64,000 nt of DNA, from NCBI GenBank assembly GCA_025800125.1, contig JAOXSF010000135.1, positions 1 through 64,000 of the forward strand, in the 5' to 3' direction. Position 1 is the stretch's first letter. Each line of letters starts with the position of its first letter. The position numbers and the translations under genes are program-made. The notes beneath the pieces are model-generated. The model did not search any database, was not told where the DNA came from, and was given only the letters and a program-made list of their open reading frames with translations. The DNA comes from Marinobacterium sp. Lineage in GTDB: Bacteria > Pseudomonadota > Gammaproteobacteria > Pseudomonadales > Balneatricaceae. Positions 37,308 to 45,596 of the stretch are shown here, piece after piece.

Positions 37308-38357
37308 ATGAACAGGGATGTTTATGCCGCTTTTCTGCAAGGATCGCTGATGGCGCCTCCCGTGCTGCACTCCATTTCTATTCACTATATCCACAGTATT
37401 CTGCACAGTGCTCGGCAGAATCAGCTGGATACTGATCGACTGGTCGCTGTGACCGGCATCAATCCGGTATTGCTGCATAATCACCAGCTGCGCATCACGC
37501 CAGAACAGTTGAATAACCTGCTGCATGAGGTCTGGCGACAGAGTGATGATGAATTTATGGGTATGGCTAGCCAGCCCTGTCGCTACGGTGTGTTTACCCT
37601 GATGGCGCGTCAGGCGGTTCACTGTCGCACCTTGCAGCAGGTTTACCGGCATATTGGTCGTTTTTATAACCTGACCTGCTCCTCGCTGACACTGGAACTG
37701 ACAGAGCAGGCGGATAGCGCCATATTCAGCATGCGGCTAGCAGCGCCTGAGAAAGACTGCCACCATTCATTAACTGAGTTTCTGATGCTGATCTGGCACC
37801 GTTTTCCCAGCTGGTTGATTGGGCAGCGGATCCCGTTACAGCAGATCACCTTTGATTACGTGGAGCCGCGCCATGTGAATGAATACCGGTTGATGTATCC
37901 CTGCTCACCGCGTTTTGAACAGCCTGTTTGTAGCCTCAGCTTTGACAGTCAATGGTTGCTGCAACCGGTGGTGCAGACGCCCGCCACCCTGCGCCATTAT
38001 CTGGGCCAGACACCGCTGGACTGGTTCCGACGTCAGGCGTATTACCCGGTATTTACCCGTCGCGTGATTGATCTGCTGGAGCAGGCTGAAAGCCCCGGTC
38101 AGCTGAAAATGGCACAGGCCGCCGATAGCCTCTATATCACTACCCGCACCCTGCGTCGCAAACTGGCTTGTGAGGGCACCAGCTTCCAGGCGCTGAAAGA
38201 TGATGTACGCCGCGATGCGGCTATTCACTATCTAAGCCAGCCTGATTTGCCTGTTTCGCAGATCTCCCGACTGTTGGGTTTTTCGGAACCTGCCGCCTTT
38301 ACCCGTGCCTTCAAGCAGTGGACAGGTGTTTCTCCGGCGGGGTATAGGCGGTATTGA
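37308..38357 (+). CDS. AraC-family regulator with arabinose-binding-like sensor domain
   Basis: 349 residues: an N-terminal Arabinose_bd-like sensing domain of the OruR/ArgR type (about 25-210) and a C-terminal HTH_18 domain (about 250-345, ending AFKQWTGVSPAGYRRY). An alternative start at 37350 also has AAGGA upstream and would remove 14 residues. It may regulate the small ABM-fold gene before it or the methyltransferase after it; the inducer is unknown. Confidence 0.85.
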   Translation: MNRDVYAAFLQGSLMAPPVLHSISIHYIHSILHSARQNQLDTDRLVAVTGINPVLLHNHQLRITPEQLNNLLHEVWRQSDDEFMGMASQPCRYGVFTLMARQAVHCRTLQQVYRHIGRFYNLTCSSLTLELTEQADSAIFSMRLAAPEKDCHHSLTEFLMLIWHRFPSWLIGQRIPLQQITFDYVEPRHVNEYRLMYPCSPRFEQPVCSLSFDSQWLLQPVVQTPATLRHYLGQTPLDWFRRQAYYPVFTRRVIDLLEQAESPGQLKMAQAADSLYITTRTLRRKLACEGTSFQALKDDVRRDAAIHYLSQPDLPVSQISRLLGFSEPAAFTRAFKQWTGVSPAGYRRY

Positions 38358-38416
38358 GGCTTGTATTGGCGATATAATAAGCCTGTTAATAGCTATATAC
38401 ACATCTGGAGTTCAGG

Positions 38417-39040
38417 ATGAGCAGTAAGGTTTCCTCTACCGATTTTTTTGCCCATAAAGCTGTTGATTATGAGCAGGACGGTAAGCGTGTCAGTAATGTA
38501 GATCGCATAGCCTGTTCTATACAGGAGGCAGTTTCGTTCCGGTCTGATATGAAGTTGATGGACTTTGGCGCGGGTACAGGCTTGCTGCTGGAACGCATAG
38601 CGCCATTGGTGGCGAGTATGACGGCGATTGATATTTCAGCCTCAATGATTGCGCAACTGGAAACCAAGCGTGACCGTTTATCTTGCGAGCTGACAACATT
38701 ACAGCTTGATCTGACACAGCGAACGCTGGACCAGCAGTTTGATGGCATTATTTCCTCAATGACATTGCATCATATTGAAAATATTCCCGCGCTATTTGTA
38801 CAACTGCATGAGATGTTGTTACCCGGTGGCTTTATCGCACTGGCAGATCTTGAGCCGGAAGATGGTAGCTTTCATATCGAGGATACAGGTGTTTTCCACC
38901 ATGGTTTTGAGGCTGCGGCATTGATACAGACTGCGGCTTCTGCGGGCTTTCAGCAGGCCAGGGTTGTCAGAACAGGCGAGGTAGAAAAGCCACACGGGTG
39001 TTACCCTGTCTGTCTGTTAGTGGCTTTCAAAGCGAGCTGA
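38417..39040 (+). CDS. Class I SAM-dependent methyltransferase
   Basis: 207 residues. Motif I LMDFGAGTGLLL (47-58), motif II acid in MTAIDISASMIAQ, and post-motif LPGGFIALADLEPEDG are present; a Rossmann-like methyltransferase, probably for a small molecule. The substrate is not predictable. It starts 60 bases after the AraC gene in the same direction with CTGGAG upstream and may be in the same transcript. Confidence 0.85.
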   Translation: MSSKVSSTDFFAHKAVDYEQDGKRVSNVDRIACSIQEAVSFRSDMKLMDFGAGTGLLLERIAPLVASMTAIDISASMIAQLETKRDRLSCELTTLQLDLTQRTLDQQFDGIISSMTLHHIENIPALFVQLHEMLLPGGFIALADLEPEDGSFHIEDTGVFHHGFEAAALIQTAASAGFQQARVVRTGEVEKPHGCYPVCLLVAFKAS

Positions 39041-39095
39041 TAGGCTGTTGGAATTTGAGAGAGTTGTCCCCGAAGCAGCAATTGCCTCTGCAACT

Positions 39096-39145
39096 ATCGC
39101 TTATTTGAAACCATCGCTTATTTGAAACCATCATTTTTTGAAACC
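39096..39145. repeat. Three tandem 17-bp repeats after the methyltransferase gene
   Basis: ATCGCTTATTTGAAACC occurs twice (39096-39112, 39113-39129), followed by a 16-bp variant ending TTGAAACC. Confidence 0.85.
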
Positions 39146-39168
39146 ATAATGGCCCCCTGAAAACTATA

Positions 39169-39198
39169 AAAGCCCGGCCAGTTATCTGGTCGGGCTTT
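39169..39198. terminator. Bidirectional terminator
   Basis: AAAGCCCGGCCAG, loop TTAT, CTGGTCGGGCTTT between the convergent methyltransferase and RidA genes. Confidence 0.85.
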
Positions 39199-39280
39199 GT
39201 GCGACAACAGGCTACAAGTGGCCAGTGCCCGCCGTTTGTAGCCTTTTATTGCTCGTCAATAATCTTACGGGGTTGCTGCT

Positions 39281-39658
39281 TTATTGCGGTACTGCGGCAT
39301 ACGCCACAATTTCACACAGCATCTCTTCACGGGCCAGGCCCGCGACAATCATGGCTGCACGGTTTGGATAAGGTGCTTCGAAGTATTCGGCATATACCTT
39401 GTTGAATACCGGTAACTGGTTACGATCAGTCACATAGATCAGAACCTGGGTAACATCCGCCATCGTCAGTTCGGCCGCTTCAATGGTGTGTTTGAAGTTG
39501 TCCATGGTCTGACGCGCTTGAGCTTCAATACCGCCCTCAACAACGTTGCCTTCCTTGTCGATTGGAATCTGCGCAGTAGACAACTGGCCATTGGCGATTA
39601 CAGCCCATTCCAGCGGCGCTTTGGAAGCAAACAGGTCGGTCTTTACAGCTTTTTTCAT
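39281..39658 (-). CDS. RidA/YjgF-family reactive-intermediate deaminase
   Basis: 125 residues of the Rid superfamily. The Arg of NRAAMIVAGLAREEMLCEIVAYA (about residue 100) is the carboxylate-binding Arg of imine deaminases, and the downstream Glu is conserved. Such proteins hydrolyse reactive enamines and imines from PLP enzymes or amine oxidation. It is the last gene of the aldehyde dehydrogenase-M19-BCCT series, so an imine or enamine may arise in that pathway. The ATG at 39658 with GTGAG upstream is preferred to the GTG at 39667. Confidence 0.88.
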   Translation of the reverse strand: MKKAVKTDLFASKAPLEWAVIANGQLSTAQIPIDKEGNVVEGGIEAQARQTMDNFKHTIEAAELTMADVTQVLIYVTDRNQLPVFNKVYAEYFEAPYPNRAAMIVAGLAREEMLCEIVAYAAVPQ

Positions 39659-39854
39659 TGTTCTCACTATTAGTTAAATGTATCGCTTTGTGGCTGTCAG
39701 TTTTCCTGAAACGAGGTTGTTCTGAGACAGGATTGCTTTGAAACATGGTTGCTTTAAAGCAGGAGTCTTTAAAGCTGACAGCTGTTAAAAGCGAGTTGTG
39801 CAGGAAAAAAAGGGCGCAGCCATAGCCGCGCCCAGGTCAGGTCTTGCTAACGTG

Positions 39855-41432
39855 TTACAAACCCTGCTCGTCAGCCATCTTCTTGGCAATCTGTGGGGCG
39901 TTCCACAATGACGGCAGCAGCACCAGTGATACCGGTACGGCTGTTACAACGATGAAGGACTGTAATGCAGAAATACCACCAGAGCCGATGGAGATCAGCA
40001 AGGCAGCAACTACACCCATCATGATGCCCCAGAACACGCGAACAGAGCTCTGAGGGTGATCGGTGCCGGTCATTACCATGGATACGGCATAGGTCATGGA
40101 GTCACCGGTTGTTGCTACGAAAATGGTGGTCAGCACCAGGAACAGTACCGAAATAATGAAGCCCATCGGCAGCTGTTCAGTGATTGCCAGCAGTGCAGCA
40201 GGCAGGTTGAAACCGGTAAATGGCTCGGAAATGACGCCTGGGTTGGCCAGTTCAAACGCCAGACCGCTACCACCGACGATGGTGAACCAGAAAGTGGTGA
40301 TAATTGGTGCGACTACCGAGATCAGCAAGATCATTTCGCGGATGGTACGGCCACGGGAGATACGTGCCACAAACATTGCCATCAGTGGGCCGTAACCCAG
40401 GAACCAGCCCCAGAAGAATACTGTCCACCAGTCCAGCCAGCCTGGACTGGCACGGAATGTCGCCATCGGGATGAATTTGTCCAGGTAGATACCGAAAGAA
40501 TGCAGGTAGCTATCGAAGATAAATGCAGTCGGGCCGAATAGCAGAATAAAGGCCATCAGCACCGCTGCCAGAATGACGTTAGCGCTACTCAGAATCTGGA
40601 TGCCGCGTGTTACACCACTCACCGCAGACAGGGTGTAGATGCCGATCAGACCCAGCAGAATGGTAAGCTGAGTGGTGTAGGTGTTGGGGATGCCAAACAG
40701 TTTTTCCAGACCGAAACTTACCTGCAAGCCCAGGAAACCAATCGGGCCAACGGTGCCAGCAACAACGGCCAGTACACAACAGGCGTCAACGATTGCGCCC
40801 AGTGGGCCTGTCATCACCTTGTCTCCGAATACCGGGTAGAGCAGGGTGCGTGGTTTCAGTGGCAGGCCTTTTTCATAGTGCAGGTGCATGAATACAACGC
40901 CGGTCAGGCTGCCCAGAATAGCCCAGGCCAGGAAGCCCCAGTGCATAAAGCTCTGTGCCAGTGCGTTGTATGCCGCCGCTGTAGTGCCTGTTTCACCGCC
41001 AAACAGCGGGGGCGGAGAGGTGAAGTGCGCCATGGGTTCTGCTGCTGCCCAGAATACGCCGCCGCCAGCCAGCAGGGTGCACATGATCACGGAGACCCAT
41101 TTGAAGCTGCTCATCTCTGGCGCTTTGATGCCGCCGAGTACCACGCGACCGGTGCGGCCCATCGCTAGTACCAGGCCGATAATAAAGGTCAGCAGTAACA
41201 GTACCTGCCAGTAGGCACCAAACATTTTGGTGGATGCAGCAAACGCTGTATTCACCAGGCCGGATACCATTTTGATGTCGTAGAGTGCCAGTGCTGCAAA
41301 CAGCACCAGGACGCCACCACTGATCAGAAAAACTGGCATATCCACGCCAGCAAACAGGGCTTTATTGGATTGAGCGTTGCGGCCAGCTGCTGCCTCACCT
41401 GGAGCCAGTGTAGCCTGAGAGGTCTCACTCAT
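39855..41432 (-). CDS. BCCT-family transporter (betaine/choline/carnitine type)
   Basis: 525 residues with twelve predicted helices. The family signature lies at WTVFFWGWFLGYGPLMAMF, and FWAAAEPMAHF marks the substrate region in the fourth helix. Such carriers take up quaternary ammonium or related zwitterionic compounds with Na+ or H+, or exchange them. There is no long regulatory C-terminal tail like that of osmoregulated BetP, so a nutritional role is likely. GGAG precedes the start. It lies 268 bases after the M19 gene in a leftward operon. Confidence 0.93.
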   Translation of the reverse strand: MSETSQATLAPGEAAAGRNAQSNKALFAGVDMPVFLISGGVLVLFAALALYDIKMVSGLVNTAFAASTKMFGAYWQVLLLLTFIIGLVLAMGRTGRVVLGGIKAPEMSSFKWVSVIMCTLLAGGGVFWAAAEPMAHFTSPPPLFGGETGTTAAAYNALAQSFMHWGFLAWAILGSLTGVVFMHLHYEKGLPLKPRTLLYPVFGDKVMTGPLGAIVDACCVLAVVAGTVGPIGFLGLQVSFGLEKLFGIPNTYTTQLTILLGLIGIYTLSAVSGVTRGIQILSSANVILAAVLMAFILLFGPTAFIFDSYLHSFGIYLDKFIPMATFRASPGWLDWWTVFFWGWFLGYGPLMAMFVARISRGRTIREMILLISVVAPIITTFWFTIVGGSGLAFELANPGVISEPFTGFNLPAALLAITEQLPMGFIISVLFLVLTTIFVATTGDSMTYAVSMVMTGTDHPQSSVRVFWGIMMGVVAALLISIGSGGISALQSFIVVTAVPVSLVLLPSLWNAPQIAKKMADEQGL

Positions 41433-41700
41433 GGTTGTTCTCCTGATGGATCTTTATACTTATTGGACCAGGTTGAATCAGGTGCAAAACTGAATTCAGA
41501 TAACACTTTGAATCAGGCGCAACTTCCCCCTGCCAATGGTGCTGGCATGCTGGGTATTTACGTCAGAATCAGTCGTCCCTGTATCAGCTCTGCCGTGTTC
41601 TGGTAGCTGTCATGCCCGGCTATGTACTGGGTGATGACAAGGCCGTCAGAATCGGGCGGCACCCGCGTCAGGGTGCTGCGCAACCGCGCAGCTAAACCGT

Positions 41701-42702
41701 TCAGGATCTCGCCGGTAGCGCATCCTCAAGGTAGTTGAGCCAGTTCAGGCCCATAATCCGTGCCACATCTTCGTGACTGAAACCACGCGCCAGCAGGCCT
41801 GCGGTGATATTGGGAAAGTCACGGCTATCGCGGAACCAGCTCAGTGGGCGTGGCCAGTCAGCGTTACTTTTCGAGCCTTCACCGTAGTCCATCTCTTTCG
41901 ACCAGCGGCCATTGCGCATCCATTCCAGTACTTCGACAGGTTGTGCCTGACACAGGTCAGTACCGATGCCGATGTGCTCAACGCCCATCAGGTCAGCAGT
42001 ACGTGCCACCATGTCGCAAAACGCTTCCAGTGTGCAATCGGGGCCGTTTTTCAGATGGAATGGGTAGAGGCTGAAGCCCAGCAGACCACCGGATTCTCCC
42101 AGCGCCTTAAGTACAGTATCGGACTTATTACGCTTGGCGGCGTGGAAACTGGTCGGGTTGGCGTGGGAGATCACAATGGGCCGCTCGGAAATCTCGATGG
42201 CATCCAGTGTGCTGCGTTCGCCGCTGTGGCTCATATCCACTACCATGCCGACCCGGTTCATCTCTTTGATTGCTTGGCGGCCAAAGCGGGTAACGCCGCT
42301 GTCTTCAGCTTCATAACAGCCACAGGCCAGCAGGCTCTGGTTGTTGTAGGTCAGCTGCATGATCATCAGATTCAGCTCGCGCATAATCTCGATCATGCCA
42401 ATATCGTCTTCAATCGGGGAGCAATTCTGCGCCCCGAACATGACACCTACCTTGCCCAGTTCTTTAGCGCGACGGATGTCCGCTGCGCTTTTGACCGGCA
42501 TGATCAGGTCAGCGTTGTGCTCGAAGTGACGGTTCCACTCAGCAATTCGCAACAGGGTTTCGCGAATCTGTTCGTGGTAAACGATGGTGGCATGCACCAT
42601 CGTTACGCCACCTGCATGCAGCTGCTGGAAAATCTCGCGGTTCCAGTTGGAGTACTGGAGACCGTCGATCACAATCAGCTCTTTATGCAGTGTGTCGGTC
42701 AT
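41701..42702 (-). CDS. M19 (renal dipeptidase) family protein with altered metal site
   Basis: 333 residues of the membrane-dipeptidase TIM-barrel family. In ordinary members the N-terminal motif is DGHxD and a bridging Glu follows; here these are DGLQYSNWN (residues 13-21) and GAQN, so the first His-Asp pair and the Glu are missing. The two later His are kept (VVDMSHS, VISHANP). The DGL...WNRE form recalls a subgroup encoded in glycine-betaine catabolic loci of pseudomonads. A mononuclear or metal-independent hydrolase role is possible. It is encoded 29 bases after the aldehyde dehydrogenase gene, with GGAGG before the start. Confidence 0.82.
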   Translation of the reverse strand: MTDTLHKELIVIDGLQYSNWNREIFQQLHAGGVTMVHATIVYHEQIRETLLRIAEWNRHFEHNADLIMPVKSAADIRRAKELGKVGVMFGAQNCSPIEDDIGMIEIMRELNLMIMQLTYNNQSLLACGCYEAEDSGVTRFGRQAIKEMNRVGMVVDMSHSGERSTLDAIEISERPIVISHANPTSFHAAKRNKSDTVLKALGESGGLLGFSLYPFHLKNGPDCTLEAFCDMVARTADLMGVEHIGIGTDLCQAQPVEVLEWMRNGRWSKEMDYGEGSKSNADWPRPLSWFRDSRDFPNITAGLLARGFSHEDVARIMGLNWLNYLEDALPARS

Positions 42703-42731
42703 AGACCTGCCTCCGTTAATACGCGGATCGT

Positions 42732-44177
42732 TTACGCGCGGATGTAGGTGGTTTTTACTACGGTGTAGAACTCTTTGGCGTAAGTGCCCTGTTCACGTGG
42801 GCCGAAGCTGGAGTCTTTACGGCCGCCAAACGGTACGTGGTAGTCGGTGCCCGCTGTTGGCAGGTTCACCATGACACAGCCGGTTTTGGCGTTGCGTTTG
42901 AAGTCAGAAGCGTATTTCAGTGACTCGGTGCAGATACCGCCGGTCAGGCCGAAGTTGGTGTCGTTCAGCGTAGCCAGCGCTTCGGCGTAGTCCTTAACCT
43001 TGATAACGCAGGCGATTGGCGCGAAGGCTTCTTCACGGTTAATGCGCATATCGTTGGTGGTTTCAGTGAACAGTGCTGGCTGCATGTAGTAGCCTTCAGT
43101 GTCTTCTGTCAGCACTTCGCCGCCGTATACCAGCTTGCCGCCTTCAGATTGAGCCAGCTCCAGGTATTCCAGGTTCTGTTCCATCTGGCGCGCATCAGCA
43201 ACGGCACCGATATGAACACCTTCTTTCAGCGGGTGGCCAACAACCAGTTTCTTCATGCGTTCTACAACGGCTTCAACAAAGCGGTCGTGGATGCCTTCCG
43301 TTACGATCAGACGGGAAGATGCTGTACATTTCTGGCCGGTACCACCGAAAGCACCGTTCACCGCACATTCAACGGCGTTGTCCAGGTCGGCATCGTCCAG
43401 TACTACCAGGGCGTTTTTGGAGCCCATTTCCAGCTGGCATTTAACCAGATTAACCGCTGTTGCTGCGGCAACCTTACGGCCGGTTTCCAGCGAGCCGGTG
43501 AACGTCAGCGCATTGATGTCGCGGGAGTTGATCAGTACATCACCTACTTCAGCGCCCGGGCCCATCACCAGGTTAAAGGTGCCAGCAGGCAGACCCTGAC
43601 GGGAGATGATCTCAGTCAGTGCCCATGCAGAGGCTGGTACCTGGTTCGCCGGTTTCCATACGACGGCGTTACCGAATGCCAGTGCTGGTGCGATTTTCCA
43701 GGCACCGGTTGCTGTCGGGAAGTTCCATGGCGTGATGATGCCGACTACGCCAGCAGGCTCGCGGCGGGTTTCAATTTCGATACCTGGGCGTACGGAATCT
43801 GCTGTTTCGCCCATCTGGCGCAGCACTTCAGCCGCGTAGTAGTGGAAGAACTGGCCTGAGCGGTAGGTTTCACCTACACCTTCTGCCAGTGTTTTACCTT
43901 CTTCGCGCGCCAGAATTTCACCCAGCTCGTCTTTGCGGGCGATCAGTTCATCACCGATGGCCATCAGTACGGAGTAGCGCTGCTCCAGGCCGCTTTTCTC
44001 CCATTCTTTCTGGCCAGCCGCGGCTGCAGCAATAGCTGCTTCCGTCTGGGCCTTGTCCGCCTGGGCGTAATGACCAATCACATCGCTGGTGTCAGCCGGG
44101 CTGATATTTGCCACGCTGCCTTTGTTGCCTTCTACCCACTCACCTGCGATGTAATTGCGAAAAACTGAATCAGACAT
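42732..44177 (-). CDS. NAD(P)-dependent aldehyde dehydrogenase
   Basis: 481 residues. Catalytic Cys in GGTGQKCTASSR (about residue 288), general base Glu in LEMGSKN (about 252), NAD site FTGSLETGRKVAAA, and proton-relay Asn in TPWNFP. It resembles the alpha-ketoglutarate-semialdehyde and succinate-semialdehyde dehydrogenase branch, but the substrate is open. GGAGG lies just before the ATG at 44177. It is first in the operon with the M19, BCCT and RidA genes, divergent from the LysR gene across 93 bases. Confidence 0.92.
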   Translation of the reverse strand: MSDSVFRNYIAGEWVEGNKGSVANISPADTSDVIGHYAQADKAQTEAAIAAAAAGQKEWEKSGLEQRYSVLMAIGDELIARKDELGEILAREEGKTLAEGVGETYRSGQFFHYYAAEVLRQMGETADSVRPGIEIETRREPAGVVGIITPWNFPTATGAWKIAPALAFGNAVVWKPANQVPASAWALTEIISRQGLPAGTFNLVMGPGAEVGDVLINSRDINALTFTGSLETGRKVAAATAVNLVKCQLEMGSKNALVVLDDADLDNAVECAVNGAFGGTGQKCTASSRLIVTEGIHDRFVEAVVERMKKLVVGHPLKEGVHIGAVADARQMEQNLEYLELAQSEGGKLVYGGEVLTEDTEGYYMQPALFTETTNDMRINREEAFAPIACVIKVKDYAEALATLNDTNFGLTGGICTESLKYASDFKRNAKTGCVMVNLPTAGTDYHVPFGGRKDSSFGPREQGTYAKEFYTVVKTTYIRA

Positions 44178-44270
44178 AGTCACCTCCGGGAAATCGTTGC
44201 TTGCATATTAGGAGGCACAGACAAATAATAAAAATTAATAAATAATATTCTGAAATAAGGTTTTCTTATC

Positions 44271-45164
44271 ATGCTTGCTGAGCTGAAGATCACCCAGTTA
44301 CGTCACTTTGTCTGGGTTGCTGAGCTGAAGAGTTTTCATGCCGCTGCGGAAAAGGCGCACCGTACCCAGCCTGCGATTTCGCTGTCGATCCGTGATCTGG
44401 AAAACAAGCTGGGTCAGCCGCTGTTTGAGAAGCGTAATACCCGTGCTGCCAAAACTGAGCTGACCCCTTTTGGGCAGTATTTTATTCCCCGTGCCAAAGA
44501 GCTGATCGCCCACCATGATCGGCTGGCGGAAGATATGGCACTACTGGCTGAGCGTAAGACTGGCCATCTGCGGCTGGCTTCTGTGCCCTCTATTGCTAAC
44601 CAGGTGTTGCCAGAGTTATTGATGGAGTTTGTGGGCAATACGCCTGATCTGCATATCAGTTTCTATGACGATAATTCTGAAGCGGTGCTGAAGATGGTGG
44701 AACGCCAGCAGGTTGACTTTGGCATCAGTAATCTGTTTCACCCGGAAGAGCATCGGGATAAAACTTTTATGCCGATCTGGGAGGATGCGATAGGGGTGGT
44801 CTGCCCCTGTGATCATCCGCTGGCAGATAAAAAAACATTACACTGGCGCGAGCTTGGCAAGCACCGGCTGATTGGTAACGGCACTACCCGTTTGCTGGAA
44901 GATACCGATGCTGCCCCTCTGTTGCGCCGGGCGCAGTTCTATATCTCCAATATGATCTCGCTGATTGCGATGCTGGAGGCTGGTCTGGGAATTACTACCT
45001 TGCCCCGTTATGCCTTTCCCCGAGAGAGCAGCAAGCTGTGTTTTATCCCGCTCAGTGAGCCGGTGGTAAAGCGCCATGTGGGGATTGTACAGTTGAAAAA
45101 CCGTTCTATGAGCCCGCCTGCACAGGCGTTGATTGACTTTATTCTCAACCGTTATCCGGCTTGA
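44271..45164 (+). CDS. LysR-family transcriptional regulator
   Basis: 297 residues: an N-terminal winged HTH (about 5-65, RHFVWVAELKSFHAAAEKAHRTQPAISLSIRDLE) and a periplasmic-binding-like effector domain (about 92-297). It diverges from the aldehyde dehydrogenase operon, the classical LysR arrangement, and the AT-rich 93-bp gap must hold its binding site. The last codons (ILNRYPA, stop 45162-45164) form the first unit of a 23-bp tandem repeat. AAGG is about ten bases before the ATG. Confidence 0.92.
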   Translation: MLAELKITQLRHFVWVAELKSFHAAAEKAHRTQPAISLSIRDLENKLGQPLFEKRNTRAAKTELTPFGQYFIPRAKELIAHHDRLAEDMALLAERKTGHLRLASVPSIANQVLPELLMEFVGNTPDLHISFYDDNSEAVLKMVERQQVDFGISNLFHPEEHRDKTFMPIWEDAIGVVCPCDHPLADKKTLHWRELGKHRLIGNGTTRLLEDTDAAPLLRRAQFYISNMISLIAMLEAGLGITTLPRYAFPRESSKLCFIPLSEPVVKRHVGIVQLKNRSMSPPAQALIDFILNRYPA

Positions 45165-45232
45165 GTCTCAACCGCTGTGTAGCCTGAGTCTCAACCGTTA
45201 TCTGGCCTGAGTCTCAACCGCCAATCGGCCTG
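45141..45232. repeat. Four tandem 23-bp repeats starting inside the LysR gene
   Basis: Units at 45141-45163, 45164-45186, 45187-45209 and 45210-45232, each containing TCTCAACCG. The first encodes the last residues and stop of the LysR protein; the third repeats its CAACCGTTATC-GGC text nearly exactly. Confidence 0.95.
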
Positions 45233-45596
45233 ATCTGTACTGTTTCGAAGGTTTTTATTGATCCAGGTCGGTGTTGTGTGTCGTACAATTGGCAGGCGAT
45301 GCCTGTCAGAAGTACAGCAAAAATAATACTTTCAGCGCTTTTGATAAGTATTACTTATTTAGTGATATACGCTTCTGATTTGAGCCTGCCCCCCGGTTTC
45401 GCCCATGATGCCTGCATACCCGGTCAGTGTTGTTTGTTTATTGATCAGATAAAGCGGGTGTCCCTACCTGCTAAAACAGCCCGTACTGCCAGAATAATAA
45501 TCGGCGCTCTCAGAGTGTCGGCACATCTATGCTGTAGCCGGATTGTCCGGCATTCCCAAACCGATGTGTCAGCAAAGATATATGAGGACAAAAATA
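45233..45596. other. Gene-free stretch upstream of the unknown two-gene operon
   Basis: No gene supported. It must hold the promoter of the following pair; no clear -35/-10 pair stands out. Confidence 0.4.
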
